From Perspicuibacillus lycopersici (GTDB lineage: Bacteria > Bacillota > Bacilli > Bacillales > Caldibacillaceae), in assembly GCF_025660475.1 (NCBI RefSeq), contig NZ_JAOUSF010000002.1:372001-436000 (forward strand): 64,000 bases of DNA. Reading direction: 5' to 3'. Position 1 is the stretch's first letter, and each line of letters opens with the position of its first letter. Shown piece by piece: positions 52,497-61,961 of the stretch. The notes under the pieces were generated by a model. It was not told the DNA's origin and searched no databases. It saw only the letters and a program-made list of their open reading frames with translations. A program made the position numbers and the translations under genes.

Positions 52497-54011
52497 CTAG
52501 TTAATAGCCTTCATAGCAGGATTTGTATAGTTTGAAGCTAATTCTAATATTTTTTCTTGATTTATGTCTTCGCCCATTATATGACCGCTCATCTGTCCTT
52601 CACACATTACATAAATTCGGTCAGACATTCCTATAAGCTCAGGCATATCAGAAGATACCATAATGATTGATTTACCTTCGTTCTTTAATTTATTCATTAA
52701 ACTATAAATTTCATATTTTGCACCTACATCAATGCCTCTTGTAGGTTCATCAAACATAAGTATGTCTGCTTGTGATAATAGCCATTTTGCTATAACAACT
52801 TTTTGTTGATTTCCACCACTTAAATTTTTGGAAATCTGATTCATTGATGGAGTTTTTATACTTAAACTTTTGATTAATTCCTTTACTTCCACTTGAATTT
52901 TACGTTGATTAATGACTAAACCTTTCTTTAAGTCTTTTAATGAAGGTAAAGAAATATTATCTTTAATATTCATTTCAAGTAATAGGCCTTGTTGCTTCCT
53001 ATCTTCTGGTACAAGTACAATTCCTAAATGGATGGCTTCACTTGGATGTTTAATATGCAAGTCAATGTTGTCTTTTTGAATCGTTCCAGAATATATTTTG
53101 TCTACACCATATATAGCTCGTAGTAATTCCGTTCTACCCGCACCTACAAGACCACCAATGCCTACGATTTCACCCTTTTTTACATCTATTGAAACATTTT
53201 TTAATTTTTCATTTGTTAGATTTCTAACTTTCAATGCAACTTTTGTATTGCTTGTTACCTCTATTCTTGGTGGATATTGATTAGTAATGTCTCTTCCAAC
53301 CATCAATCGAATTAATTCATCTTTATTTGTTTTACTAATTTCTTTAGTTTCTACATATTGACCATCTCTAAGTACAGTTACCCGATCACATAGTCTAAAG
53401 ATTTCATCCATTCTGTGTGATATGTAAATAATAGAAACACCATCTGCCTTTAATTTTTCAACTAATACAAACAGCAATTCAACCTCATCGTTTGTTAGTG
53501 GTGCTGTGGGCTCATCCATAACTAGTACTTTAACATTCTTAGAAACTGCTTTTACTATCTCTACAATTTGCTGAAGTGCAATATTAAGGTTTTTCACAGT
53601 AACAGTTGGGTCAATCTCAACTCCAAGTCGTTGAAAAAGTTGTTTAGCCTCTGCATTCATTTTTCGTTTATCAATAGTAAATTTTTTCTTAAGTTCTCGT
53701 GCAAGAAATATATTTTCTGCTATTGTTAAGTAAGGGATTAAATTCAACTCTTGATATATCATGCTTATCCCTAACTTTTCGGACTGAATTATATCAAAAG
53801 ACTTATATTCCTGGTTTTCAAATTTGATTAAACCAGCGTCTGGTTTATTAACTCCTGTTAAAACTTTCATTAGAGTAGACTTCCCAGCTCCGTTTTCTCC
53901 CATAAGAGCATGCACTTCACCTTTTCTTAAAGTAAAGTTAACGTTAGATAATGCCTTTACACCCGGAAAGGATTTGTTAATATTGTGAAGTTCTAAAATT
54001 GTGTTTTTCAT
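52497..54011 (-). CDS. ABC monosaccharide importer ATPase, RbsA type (two nucleotide-binding domains)
   Basis: 504 residues from the ATG at 54011 (AGGGTAGGGTGAAA before it); a TTG at 54029 is less likely. First domain: Walker A 'GENGAGKST' (38-46), Walker B 'VLVMDEPTA', with the signature replaced by 'LNIALQQIVEIVKA', normal for this family. Second domain: degenerate Walker A 'GLVGAGRTE', signature 'LSGGNQQKVVIAKWL', 'LMFDEPTRGIDVGAK'. As in RbsA/MglA, only one site hydrolyses efficiently. Confidence 0.94.
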   Translation of the reverse strand: MKNTILELHNINKSFPGVKALSNVNFTLRKGEVHALMGENGAGKSTLMKVLTGVNKPDAGLIKFENQEYKSFDIIQSEKLGISMIYQELNLIPYLTIAENIFLARELKKKFTIDKRKMNAEAKQLFQRLGVEIDPTVTVKNLNIALQQIVEIVKAVSKNVKVLVMDEPTAPLTNDEVELLFVLVEKLKADGVSIIYISHRMDEIFRLCDRVTVLRDGQYVETKEISKTNKDELIRLMVGRDITNQYPPRIEVTSNTKVALKVRNLTNEKLKNVSIDVKKGEIVGIGGLVGAGRTELLRAIYGVDKIYSGTIQKDNIDLHIKHPSEAIHLGIVLVPEDRKQQGLLLEMNIKDNISLPSLKDLKKGLVINQRKIQVEVKELIKSLSIKTPSMNQISKNLSGGNQQKVVIAKWLLSQADILMFDEPTRGIDVGAKYEIYSLMNKLKNEGKSIIMVSSDMPELIGMSDRIYVMCEGQMSGHIMGEDINQEKILELASNYTNPAMKAIN

Positions 54012-54044
54012 TTTCACCCTACCCTTCAAAAATAGGATTAATTT

Positions 54045-54086
54045 ATATGGCTACAGATACTTGATACTTTGTTACTGTAGCCATAT
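54045..54086 (-). other. Intercistronic hairpin after the binding-protein gene
   Basis: ATATGGCTACAG pairs perfectly with CTGTAGCCATAT; no U tract follows. A second stem, GTTATCCTA / TAGGATAAC (54113-54136), lies right after the stop codon. Together they should stabilise the binding-protein mRNA, like the stem at 18484-18524. Confidence 0.75.
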
Positions 54087-54140
54087 AATTAAAATGTATG
54101 TTTTTTGTTTTCGTTATCCTAGCTTCTTAGGATAACCTTT

Positions 54141-55106
54141 TTAATATTCATCTATATTATCCCAACTTACTACTTTTGCTGGAATGATTATCTTGTCTTC
54201 TACTTCTTCACCATTTAGTAATTTTTCAGCAGTTTCTACAGCTATTTCTCCTGTTTTAAACGGAGTAATATCAACTGTTCCTCTGTATGCACCTTCACCA
54301 GCTGCTTTTTCACTCTTTATTAAATCAATTGCTTGTGAAACAGCGTCTATACCACCAAAGTACATTTTTGTTAAATCTAAATTAGCTGATTTTGCTACTT
54401 CATAGGATCCCATAATACCTGCATCATTACATCCAACAACAATATTGATATCAGGATGCGCTTGAATTAGTCCTTCCATATTCGCCATCCCGTCTTCTGG
54501 AGTTAACGCACTCATACTAGCTACAAATTCAACATCCGGAACAAACTCTTTAATTCCGTCCCTCATACCTTCTTCTCTAGTTAGAGTAGCTGGATGTTCT
54601 TTTACATTATAGGTAACCGCTTTAACTGGTCCCTCCAGATTTTCTGCAGCCCATTGACCAGCTGCTTTCCCAATTGCATAACCCATATCATATTCATCTG
54701 GAGTAATAAATACATCTGATCCATCTACAGGTGAATTTAAGTTAATTACTTTAATACCTGCATCAGTAGCTTTTTCAATTAAACTTTTTGCTGCATTTTC
54801 CTCAAGAGGAGAAATTAGAATAGCATCTACACCTTGTGCAATAAAGTTTTCAAGTCCCGAAATTTGTTGACTAACATCTCCCTTTGCATCATGAACTTGA
54901 AAATTCCAACCTAATTCTTTCGCCTTTTCTTCTACTCCATTCGCTACCTCTACAAAATATGGGGATCCTAAATCCATTGTAAGGTAAACTATATCTACAC
55001 TTGAATCGTCCCCATTTTTACTATTATTAGATCCTGTTGCATTCGAACAAGCAGATATAAATACCGAGACTAAAAGAGCAATAACTAAGTACATGAATTT
55101 TTTCAA
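54141..55106 (-). CDS. ABC monosaccharide importer substrate-binding lipoprotein, RbsB type
   Basis: 321 residues from a TTG at 55106 after AAGGAGGTTATTATT; the longer frame has no site. Signal peptide with lipobox 'ISAC'. Periplasmic binding protein family 4: 'VDIVYLTMDLGSPYFVEVAN', 'GLENFIAQGVDAILISPLEE', 'GYAIGKAAGQWAAEN' and 'VVGCNDAGIMGSYEVAKSAN'. It binds a monosaccharide outside the cell for the RbsAC-type transporter. Confidence 0.93.
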   Translation of the reverse strand: MKKFMYLVIALLVSVFISACSNATGSNNSKNGDDSSVDIVYLTMDLGSPYFVEVANGVEEKAKELGWNFQVHDAKGDVSQQISGLENFIAQGVDAILISPLEENAAKSLIEKATDAGIKVINLNSPVDGSDVFITPDEYDMGYAIGKAAGQWAAENLEGPVKAVTYNVKEHPATLTREEGMRDGIKEFVPDVEFVASMSALTPEDGMANMEGLIQAHPDINIVVGCNDAGIMGSYEVAKSANLDLTKMYFGGIDAVSQAIDLIKSEKAAGEGAYRGTVDITPFKTGEIAVETAEKLLNGEEVEDKIIIPAKVVSWDNIDEY

Positions 55107-55126
55107 AATAATAACCTCCTTCAAAT

Positions 55127-55140
55127 TAAAAGCGCTTTCT
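55127..55140. promoter_or_regulatory. Operator or cre-like palindrome before the binding-protein gene
   Basis: AAAAGCGCTTTCT has the palindromic AAAGCGCTTT centre of LacI/CcpA sites. It lies between lacI and the transporter genes, in the leader of the binding-protein gene. Confidence 0.65.
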
Positions 55141-55218
55141 TTTTTAATAAAAACCACAGATTTGTAGATGGGTTCTTGTAGAAGCATCACCTCCCTTATT
55201 ATTTTGAATTCTATTAAT

Positions 55219-56217
55219 CTATTTAGTAGATTCCCGAATAATTAATTCAGATGGATATAGATGTACATTAAATTCTTTATCGTAACCTTGTAGTCTCTTG
55301 ATTAAAATATCAACAGTTTCTTTACACATCTCTTCTATTGGCTGCTTGACTGTTGTTAAAGGTGGATCAAACATTGAAGAAAATAAGAGATCATCATATC
55401 CAGCGACTGACACATCTTCTGGTACTTTAATTCCATTATCCTTCAAACATTTTATTACGCCCATTGCCATGACATCATTAATTGTCATGATTGCATCAGG
55501 AATCTGATTATTAATTATCCCTTCAGTAGTCTTATAAGCGCTTTCAAAGTTTGGGAGGGTTTCAATAATCCAATTTTCTTTATATGTGATACCTCTTTCC
55601 ATATAGGCCATCCTATAGCCATCAATTCTTTTGCTAGATAATAAAAGCTCTTTTGAATCAGTTAAGAAATATATTTCTTTATTTTCATTATCTAGTAAAT
55701 GGGAGGTTAGTTGATATGACCCCTTCGTAAAGTCACTCATAACACAATCTGCTCTAATACCTAAATATTGACTTGTAATAAATACAAAAGGAATCTTTTG
55801 CTGTCTCAATTTATAGATGTGTTCTAATTCATGTTCCCCGTCTCTAGTAGGGACGATTATTAAACCATCCACGTGACGACTAACAAAATTTTCAATTGTA
55901 ACTTTCTCTTCTGAAGATTGATCTCTAGAGATACCTAATAATAAATTGTACCCTTTTTGTTCTAAGTCCTCTTTAATATGAGAGACAATTTCCCCAAAAA
56001 ATGGGTTTGTAATATTCGTTACTATTAGTCCAATAGTATAGGACTTATTGGTAATCAGACTTCTAGCATGTTGATTTGGCTTATAATTTAGTTCATGAAT
56101 CGTTTCAATAACTTTGCTTCTAATTTTTTCTGATACGGGTTTTCCGTTAATCACCTTGGAGACTGTACCCACTGAAACGCCTGATATACGTGCAACATCC
56201 TTAATTGTAATTTTCAC
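55219..56217 (-). CDS. LacI-family regulator of the RbsBAC/epimerase operon
   Basis: 332 residues. Helix-turn-helix and hinge 'TIKDVARISGVSVGTVSKVI' (residues 3-22) and a sugar-sensor domain ('TIGLIVTNITNPFFGEIVSH', 'AGYDDLLFSSMFDPPLTTVK'). It is the first gene of the same minus-strand operon, a layout seen for RbsR-type regulators. Palindromes at 56248-56263 (own promoter) and 55127-55140 are likely binding sites. Confidence 0.92.
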   Translation of the reverse strand: MKITIKDVARISGVSVGTVSKVINGKPVSEKIRSKVIETIHELNYKPNQHARSLITNKSYTIGLIVTNITNPFFGEIVSHIKEDLEQKGYNLLLGISRDQSSEEKVTIENFVSRHVDGLIIVPTRDGEHELEHIYKLRQQKIPFVFITSQYLGIRADCVMSDFTKGSYQLTSHLLDNENKEIYFLTDSKELLLSSKRIDGYRMAYMERGITYKENWIIETLPNFESAYKTTEGIINNQIPDAIMTINDVMAMGVIKCLKDNGIKVPEDVSVAGYDDLLFSSMFDPPLTTVKQPIEEMCKETVDILIKRLQGYDKEFNVHLYPSELIIRESTK

Positions 56218-56247
56218 TTAGTTCACCTCAATCAATAAACCAACAAA

Positions 56248-56263
56248 AATGAAACGTTTCATT
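56248..56263. promoter_or_regulatory. LacI operator at the regulator's own promoter
   Basis: AATGAAACGTTTCATT is a perfect 16-base palindrome, located near the start of transcription. Confidence 0.8.
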
Positions 56264-56277
56264 TTTGGTCTGAATTT

Positions 56278-56306
56278 ATTATAATTCGAGAAAATAAAAA
56301 TGTAAA
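56278..56306 (-). promoter_or_regulatory. Sigma-A promoter of the RbsBAC/epimerase operon
   Basis: -35 TTTACA (56301-56306), 17-base spacer, -10 TATAAT (56278-56283). Confidence 0.8.
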
Positions 56307-56528
56307 TGAATATTTTATTATTTTTAATAAATTATATATTTTAATTTAGTCATAGTGACAATACAATAAATAGTACAATGGTAAATCAATCTATTTATTT
56401 CTATAGCTTTCATATATTTCTGCCTTCATACTGTATAGCGTAATCAATCTAAATCTTCATATAACTTATCTTACCTCCCCCCCTTTCAACCCAATTTTGT
56501 TCTGCCAATTGACAAATTTCAGTTTAAA

Positions 56529-56542
56529 TGTAAGCGCTTTAT
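56529..56542 (+). promoter_or_regulatory. cre site ahead of the ascorbate-type PTS operon
   Basis: TGTAAGCGCTTTAT matches the CcpA consensus except for the last two bases. A TATAAT at 56553-56558 just downstream is the likely -10. Catabolite repression of the operon is implied. Confidence 0.75.
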
Positions 56543-56586
56543 TTAATTATTTTATAATACACTATTACTAGAGGAGGGCGAATGTT

Positions 56587-58668
56587 TTGATATTAACAGA
56601 GCGGGCCGCCAATGTTTTGCAAACAATTTTGTCCAACCGAATCATCACCATTGATCAGCTATCAAGCAAATTAGGCTATACGAAACGGCAAATTAGCTAT
56701 GATTTACAAAAAATTAATGACTGGTTAGAAAGTAACCGTATTCCGCCGATTCAAAATCGGAAGGAGCTCGGACTGACAGTTCCTGAGGGAGTTCGTAATC
56801 AAGTATTTAATATCGTCTCAAAGATTGATCTGTATCACTATATCGCCTCCCCATCGGATCGCCAGAAAATCATGTACCTCCAGCTATTCATGAAACGGGG
56901 GTATCTTTCTGTTAATCATTTAACTGACCAAATTAATATGAGCAGAAATACCGTACTATCGTACATCCAATTATTAAAAGAGGAATTGGAGAACCGGGGG
57001 ATTTCGCTTGTCTATAATCGTCAGGATGGGTATGGGCTTATCGGGGAGGAATTCACGATTCGCTCACTAGCCTTTGAATATTTATCGTATGTGCTAAAAC
57101 TTCCGAACGGCTGGCAGCTTTTAGAAAATATTTATCGAAACCAAGAAGGAAAAGACCAATTTCTAACAGCCTATCAACTGCTCTTCCATAAAATGACGGA
57201 AATGGAACAGCAATTACACATCTCCTTTGTCGAAGAACAGCTGAAGGAGTTAACGATCTTTTTCTTATTCCTGAAGCTACGAATACTTGCTGGCTTTCAA
57301 TGTCCGCCAATCAAACAAGAAATGAAAAGTATTATCCAAGCATCGAACATTCTTAACTTTTCAAAGGAAATGTTAGAGACATTGGCCATCGGTGACCATC
57401 CCGATGAAGCAGCATACATTACGATGCACCTACTCGGGCTAAATACTATCTATGAAACCGAACTTTTTCAACGAAAAGAAACCGATGAACTACTAAATGT
57501 GGTCGATCAAATACTTACCGAGTTTGAGAAAAATGCTTGTATCCTTTTCAATAATCGGGAAAATATTCTCAACTCCTTGTATCTTCATATTCGTCCCGTT
57601 TACTATCGCAGCCTGTTTCAAATTTCGGTTTCGAATCCATATGTAGAGGACATCAAACGCGAATATTACGACCTTTTTATTCTCGTGAAAAAATCAATCA
57701 AACCGCTAGAGCTTTACTTAAATAAACGAATGGCAGATGAAGAGGTTGGCTATATTACCCTTCATTTTGGCGGCTATGTCAAAAGAGAAGAACTAACCTA
57801 TCGGAGGAAGCGATGTTTCATCATTTGTCCGAATGGAATCGCGACCTCGAACATGCTGAAAAATCAACTAGAGCAGCTAATTCCCGAAGTAGAGGTTGTA
57901 AAAGTGATGTCTCCAAGACAATTCCATGGCGACAAACATGGAGATGTTGACTTTATCATTGCAACCATTCCGATTCAAACAATGCTACCAGTCATTATTG
58001 TCTCACCAATTTTAACCTCCATAGATAAAGCAAAAATTTTAATGGAAGTAAATTTTCTACTATACAACCAAAATACCGGACTACCAAAAATCAACGAAAT
58101 GATGCATATCATCAAAGAATATGCAACCATCCATGACGAACCGACACTTATCAAAGCATTAACGAATTTATTAACCGTCAGCTCGGTAAAAGAATTAGGG
58201 AGGGTTAAACCAGTGTTAAATCAATTGCTAACGAAAGAGATGATTACTATTACAGACAATGTTTCCGATTGGAAAGCAGCAATCCGCATCGCAGCTGCAC
58301 CATTATTGGAACAGAAAAAAATCGAAGCAACTTATATAGAAGCAATGATTGCTAATGTGGAGAAAATCGGTCCCTATATCGTATTAACACCAAAGGTTGC
58401 CATCCCCCATGCAAGACCAGAGGATGGTGTGAAGGAACTGAGCATGAGTCTATTAAAAATCGATCACCCGGTATCCTTTGCGGCAGATGACCCAGAAAAG
58501 GATGTCCAATTAATTTTTATCATTGCAGCGATTGATAATGACCTCCATTTAAAAGCATTAAGCCAGCTATCCAATATGCTTGAGGAGGATATGACGGTCG
58601 ATCAATTAATCCAAGCAAAAACAGTCGAGGAAATTCAACAATTCGTGAATCATTATAGTAAAAAATAA
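56587..58668 (+). CDS. PRD-containing PTS regulator with fused EIIB and EIIA domains
   Basis: 693 residues from a TTG after AGGAGGGCGAATG. Order: two DNA-binding winged helices (about 5-65 and 85-150), PRD1 (about 170-285, His281), PRD2 (about 300-400, His334 and His393), an EIIB-like domain with Cys414 ('FIICPNGIATSN'), and an EIIA(fructose/mannitol) domain with His608 ('VAIPHARPEDGV'). It activates PTS operons when phosphorylated by the PTS. It is followed by separate IIB and IIC genes, and no other IIA gene is nearby, so its own EIIA may phosphorylate the transporter's IIB. Confidence 0.92.
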   Translation: MILTERAANVLQTILSNRIITIDQLSSKLGYTKRQISYDLQKINDWLESNRIPPIQNRKELGLTVPEGVRNQVFNIVSKIDLYHYIASPSDRQKIMYLQLFMKRGYLSVNHLTDQINMSRNTVLSYIQLLKEELENRGISLVYNRQDGYGLIGEEFTIRSLAFEYLSYVLKLPNGWQLLENIYRNQEGKDQFLTAYQLLFHKMTEMEQQLHISFVEEQLKELTIFFLFLKLRILAGFQCPPIKQEMKSIIQASNILNFSKEMLETLAIGDHPDEAAYITMHLLGLNTIYETELFQRKETDELLNVVDQILTEFEKNACILFNNRENILNSLYLHIRPVYYRSLFQISVSNPYVEDIKREYYDLFILVKKSIKPLELYLNKRMADEEVGYITLHFGGYVKREELTYRRKRCFIICPNGIATSNMLKNQLEQLIPEVEVVKVMSPRQFHGDKHGDVDFIIATIPIQTMLPVIIVSPILTSIDKAKILMEVNFLLYNQNTGLPKINEMMHIIKEYATIHDEPTLIKALTNLLTVSSVKELGRVKPVLNQLLTKEMITITDNVSDWKAAIRIAAAPLLEQKKIEATYIEAMIANVEKIGPYIVLTPKVAIPHARPEDGVKELSMSLLKIDHPVSFAADDPEKDVQLIFIIAAIDNDLHLKALSQLSNMLEEDMTVDQLIQAKTVEEIQQFVNHYSKK

Positions 58669-58693
58669 ACAAATGGAAAGGAGGTGAAGTCCG

Positions 58694-58978
58694 TTGCTAA
58701 ATATAATTACCGTTTGTGGAAATGGCATCGGCAGTAGTCTCATGTTAAAAATGAAAATCGAGGAAATTTGTAAGGAACATGGTATACCTGTATCGGTTAA
58801 CTCTAGTGATTTTAATGCGGCATTAAGTCAAAAATGCGATTTAATCGTCACCGTTAAGGAGCTTGCATCACAATTTAGCAAGGATCAGAAAGTTGCAGTC
58901 ATTCGCAGTTATATTAATAAGAAAAAAATTCAAGAGGATATTTTAGAAACGATTCAAGCACTTCACAATAACAGCTAA
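58694..58978 (+). CDS. PTS EIIB component, ascorbate (UlaB) type
   Basis: 94 residues from a TTG after AAAGGAGGTGAAGTCCG. Phosphate-accepting Cys8 in 'IITVCGNGIGSSLMLKMKIE', typical of UlaB/SgaB. Second gene of the operon, 26 bases after the regulator and 20 before the IIC gene. It passes phosphate from an EIIA to the sugar crossing the IIC protein. Confidence 0.92.
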   Translation: MLNIITVCGNGIGSSLMLKMKIEEICKEHGIPVSVNSSDFNAALSQKCDLIVTVKELASQFSKDQKVAVIRSYINKKKIQEDILETIQALHNNS

Positions 58979-58997
58979 TTTAAGGGAGGTAAAAATA

Positions 58998-60395
58998 ATG
59001 GAAATCATCACAGCGATATTAGAGTTTTTACGAGATGTCTTTTCAGAACCTGCTTTACTCATTGGGCTAGTAGCATTTGTCGGGTTAATTGCCTTAAAAA
59101 GTCCTGGTCACAAAATTTTAACCGGGACACTTGGTCCGATCCTCGGATATTTAATGCTCAGCGCTGGTGCTGACTTTATCACAGCCAATCTCGATCCACT
59201 CGGAAAAATGATTGAGCACGGCTTCCATATTACTGGGGTTATTCCAAATAATGAAGCAGTCGTCGCTGTCGCACAAGAAATTTTAGGCGTTGAAACCATG
59301 TCAATTTTAGTTCTTGGTTTAGTTTTAAATATTGTTATTGCACGCTTTACGAAATATAAATATGTATTTTTAACTGGGCATCATAGTTTTTTTATGGCAT
59401 GTTTGCTTTCCGCAGTACTTGGTGCATCTGGATTAGATGGTGTTGTACTTGTCATCATTGGTGGATTTCTACTAGGCGCATGGAGCTCCATCTCCCCTGC
59501 TATCGGGCAAAAATATACACTCAAAGTAACCGATGGGGATGAAGTAGCAATGGGACATTTCGGTAGCTTAGGCTATTACTTATCGGCATGGGTTGGTTCA
59601 AAGGTTGGGAAACCAGAGGATAGCACAGAAAACATTCAAGTTCCGGAAAAATGGGGATTTCTACGCAACACAACAATGGCAACTGCCATCACAATGGTAT
59701 TTTTCTATTTATTATCAGCAATTGTTGCGGGACCTGAATTTGTCTCTACCCTCTCGAACGGAAAATCACCATTTCTGTTTGCAGTACTTGCCGGCTTGAA
59801 ATTTGCCGTCGGTGTTGCGATCGTGTATGCAGGCGTACGAATGATTTTAGCAGACTTAATTCCAGCATTCCAAGGAATCGCAACGAAAATTATTCCAAAT
59901 GCAGTACCTGCTGTTGACTGTGCCGTCTTCTTCCCATACGCACAAACAGCAGTAATTATCGGCTTTGTCTTTAGTTTTATTGGCGGCGTTATCGGAATGG
60001 TCGTTCTCGGATTTGCAGGTGGCGTATTAATCATCCCTGGTCTTGTTCCACACTTCTTCTGTGGTGCTACTGCTGGAATATACGGAAATGCGACAGGTGG
60101 CAGACGCGGTGCGATGGTTGGTTCTTTTGTAAACGGTTTAGCGATTACCTTCCTACCCGCACTATTACTACCAGTGCTTGGAGAATTAGGCTTTGCCAAT
60201 ACAACCTTTGGTGATTTCGACTTCGCCTTACTCGGAATTATTATCGGCCAAGTAGGAAATGTATTAAACATGACTGGTATTCTTGCAATTGTGCTTGCAT
60301 TCCTAATCATTTTAATTGTACCAAGCTTTTTCAAAACAAAATCAGCTGCATTAAATAATTACGAATCTAGCAGCTCTGAAACTAGAGGTATGTAA
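58998..60395 (+). CDS. PTS EIIC component, ascorbate (UlaA) type
   Basis: 465 residues with about eleven membrane helices. UlaA hallmarks: 'GLIALKSPGHKILTGTLGPI' near 25-45, 'TGHHSFFMACLLSAVLGASG' near 125, and 'VDCAVFFPYAQTAVIIGF'. AAGGGAGGTAAAAATA precedes the ATG. With IIB and the transaldolase-type enzyme it forms a system found in many Firmicutes and usually labelled ascorbate uptake, though the substrate is often a different pentose- or hexose-derived sugar acid; ascorbate itself is not proved here. Confidence 0.9.
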   Translation: MEIITAILEFLRDVFSEPALLIGLVAFVGLIALKSPGHKILTGTLGPILGYLMLSAGADFITANLDPLGKMIEHGFHITGVIPNNEAVVAVAQEILGVETMSILVLGLVLNIVIARFTKYKYVFLTGHHSFFMACLLSAVLGASGLDGVVLVIIGGFLLGAWSSISPAIGQKYTLKVTDGDEVAMGHFGSLGYYLSAWVGSKVGKPEDSTENIQVPEKWGFLRNTTMATAITMVFFYLLSAIVAGPEFVSTLSNGKSPFLFAVLAGLKFAVGVAIVYAGVRMILADLIPAFQGIATKIIPNAVPAVDCAVFFPYAQTAVIIGFVFSFIGGVIGMVVLGFAGGVLIIPGLVPHFFCGATAGIYGNATGGRRGAMVGSFVNGLAITFLPALLLPVLGELGFANTTFGDFDFALLGIIIGQVGNVLNMTGILAIVLAFLIILIVPSFFKTKSAALNNYESSSSETRGM

Positions 60396-60396
60396 A

Positions 60397-61110
60397 ATGA
60401 AAGCATTCAAAATTAAAATCTATGCAGATGGTGCCGTTCTCGAGGATATGCTTACCGCTTATCAAAAAGGTGTTGTTTCTGGATTTACTACAAATCCAAG
60501 CTTAATGAAAAAAGCTGGTGTCACGAATTACGTTGCCTTTGCGAAAGAGGTACTGGCAGCAATTCCAGATTTACCAATTTCCTTTGAAGTATTTTCAGAT
60601 GATTTTGCTATCATGCAAAGGGAAGCTGAGGAAATCGCCTCTTGGGGAAACAATGTGTATGTCAAAATCCCGATCACTAATGCCTTTGGCGACTCATCGA
60701 TTCCATTAATCCAAGAGCTATCCAAAAAAGGCATTAAACTAAATGTCACCGCCATTTTTACACTTGAACAGGTTCGCGCAACCGTCGACGCTTTTGCACC
60801 AGATACAGAAAACATCGTTTCCGTTTTTGCCGGAAGAATTGCCGATACCGGAGTTGACCCAATCCCAACAATGAAAGCAGCTGCAGAAATATGTCGGGAA
60901 AAACCCGGAACCGAACTACTTTGGGCAAGCTCTAGGGAACTACTAAATATATTCCAAGCAGAAGCAAGCAACTGTGACATCATCACCTGCACACCAGAAA
61001 TTCTAAATAAACTAAGCAATGTAGGCAAAGATTTAGAACAACTATCGCTTGAAACGGTACAGATGTTTAGTAAGGATAGTGCGGCGTTGGGGTTTACTGT
61101 CTTGCGTTAA
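60397..61110 (+). CDS. Transaldolase / fructose-6-phosphate aldolase-type enzyme
   Basis: 237 residues, starting one base after the IIC stop, so coupled. TalC/FSA/transaldolase class: 'IYADGAVLEDMLTAYQKGVV', 'GFTTNPSLMKKAG' and the Schiff-base Lys90 in 'VYVKIPITNAFG'. 'KLNVTAIFTLEQV' and 'AGRIADTGVDP' complete the barrel motifs. It is shorter than classical transaldolases (about 315) and fits the TalC branch. Probably cleaves or rearranges a sugar phosphate made by the operon's PTS. Confidence 0.9.
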   Translation: MKAFKIKIYADGAVLEDMLTAYQKGVVSGFTTNPSLMKKAGVTNYVAFAKEVLAAIPDLPISFEVFSDDFAIMQREAEEIASWGNNVYVKIPITNAFGDSSIPLIQELSKKGIKLNVTAIFTLEQVRATVDAFAPDTENIVSVFAGRIADTGVDPIPTMKAAAEICREKPGTELLWASSRELLNIFQAEASNCDIITCTPEILNKLSNVGKDLEQLSLETVQMFSKDSAALGFTVLR

Positions 61111-61140
61111 ATTTAGATTAAATTTGCTTATATGCGATGA

Positions 61141-61166
61141 GGCATCCAGCGGTTGGATGCCTTTTA
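61141..61166 (+). terminator. Rho-independent terminator of the PTS/aldolase operon
   Basis: GGCATCCA, loop GCGGT, TGGATGCC, then TTTTAT. Confidence 0.9.
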
Positions 61167-61265
61167 TTGTAGAATCGAGAGGTAGCATTCGCTTCCTTAA
61201 TTTTAATCTTTTACATGTTAATATAACGAATGGCAGAATCATGCGATACAGGACTCGCTTATCTA

Positions 61266-61571
61266 TTATAAACGGACACCCTTCTTTTTTACTCCCATGA
61301 TAATAAAATAGTTAATCCATGTAATAATCGGGATAAAAAATACAAGCACCAATACTCCTAAACTCGCAAACAATCCTTCCATCTGCTTATGAAACATCTG
61401 GCTGTCTGTTTTATAAAGGAACATTGTCGCTATTGATAAAATAAGCGAATTCACAATAAAGGCAACTGCTAATGCCGACCATTTGTTTTCTTTCCTTTTT
61501 AATATCCATAAAGAACTGATCGTTGAAGCGAAAAAAGAAACGAGGATAATACAAAAAAATACTATATTCAA
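61266..61571 (-). CDS. Unknown membrane protein, 101 residues
   Basis: A TTG start after GAGGGGGCATGCC. Three predicted membrane helices: 'FFCIILVSFFASTISSLWIL', 'ALAVAFIVNSLILSIATMFL' and 'LGVLVLVFFIPIITWINYFI', with basic ends ('KRKENK', 'KKKGVRL'). The layout resembles many small Bacillus inner-membrane proteins; no family recognised. It stands alone. Confidence 0.65.
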   Translation of the reverse strand: MNIVFFCIILVSFFASTISSLWILKRKENKWSALAVAFIVNSLILSIATMFLYKTDSQMFHKQMEGLFASLGVLVLVFFIPIITWINYFIIMGVKKKGVRL

Positions 61572-61690
61572 AAGGCATGCCCCCTCTAATATGTATTATC
61601 AATCTAACAAAAGAAAGCAGGGAATAGGAGGTAATCACATGGACGTACATTAGCTTATCCTACTTTCAGCAAAATTCACCTTCCCCTTTC

Positions 61691-61873
61691 CTATTCTTTC
61701 ATTCTATCTATCTTTTCACTAATAGCATCCAATCGCTTTACAATAGTATCCAGCTGCTTTTGCCGTCTGGATTGCGAGCGAACGATCCCGACGATGAGCA
61801 TGATAATCGCGAAAAAAATAAGAAATACTACAATTTGATATAAAGAATCCGCGAAACGAAAGCCGCCATCCAT
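61691..61873 (-). CDS. Small membrane protein with coiled tail (DUF4083-like)
   Basis: 60 residues after AGGAGGAAAAGGA. One membrane helix ('SLYQIVVFLIFFAIIMLIVG') followed by a basic, heptad-like tail 'RRQKQLDTIVKRLDAISEKI'. This is the shape of the small DUF4083 proteins of Bacillus. Function unknown. The strong binding site supports it being real. Confidence 0.7.
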   Translation of the reverse strand: MDGGFRFADSLYQIVVFLIFFAIIMLIVGIVRSQSRRQKQLDTIVKRLDAISEKIDRMKE

Positions 61874-61961
61874 TCCTTTTCCTCCTAATAATATGTTCTC
61901 ATCATTATAAAATAAAATTCTGATTTATCATATAATTTTCGCCGAATAAACAAAAAAACGG

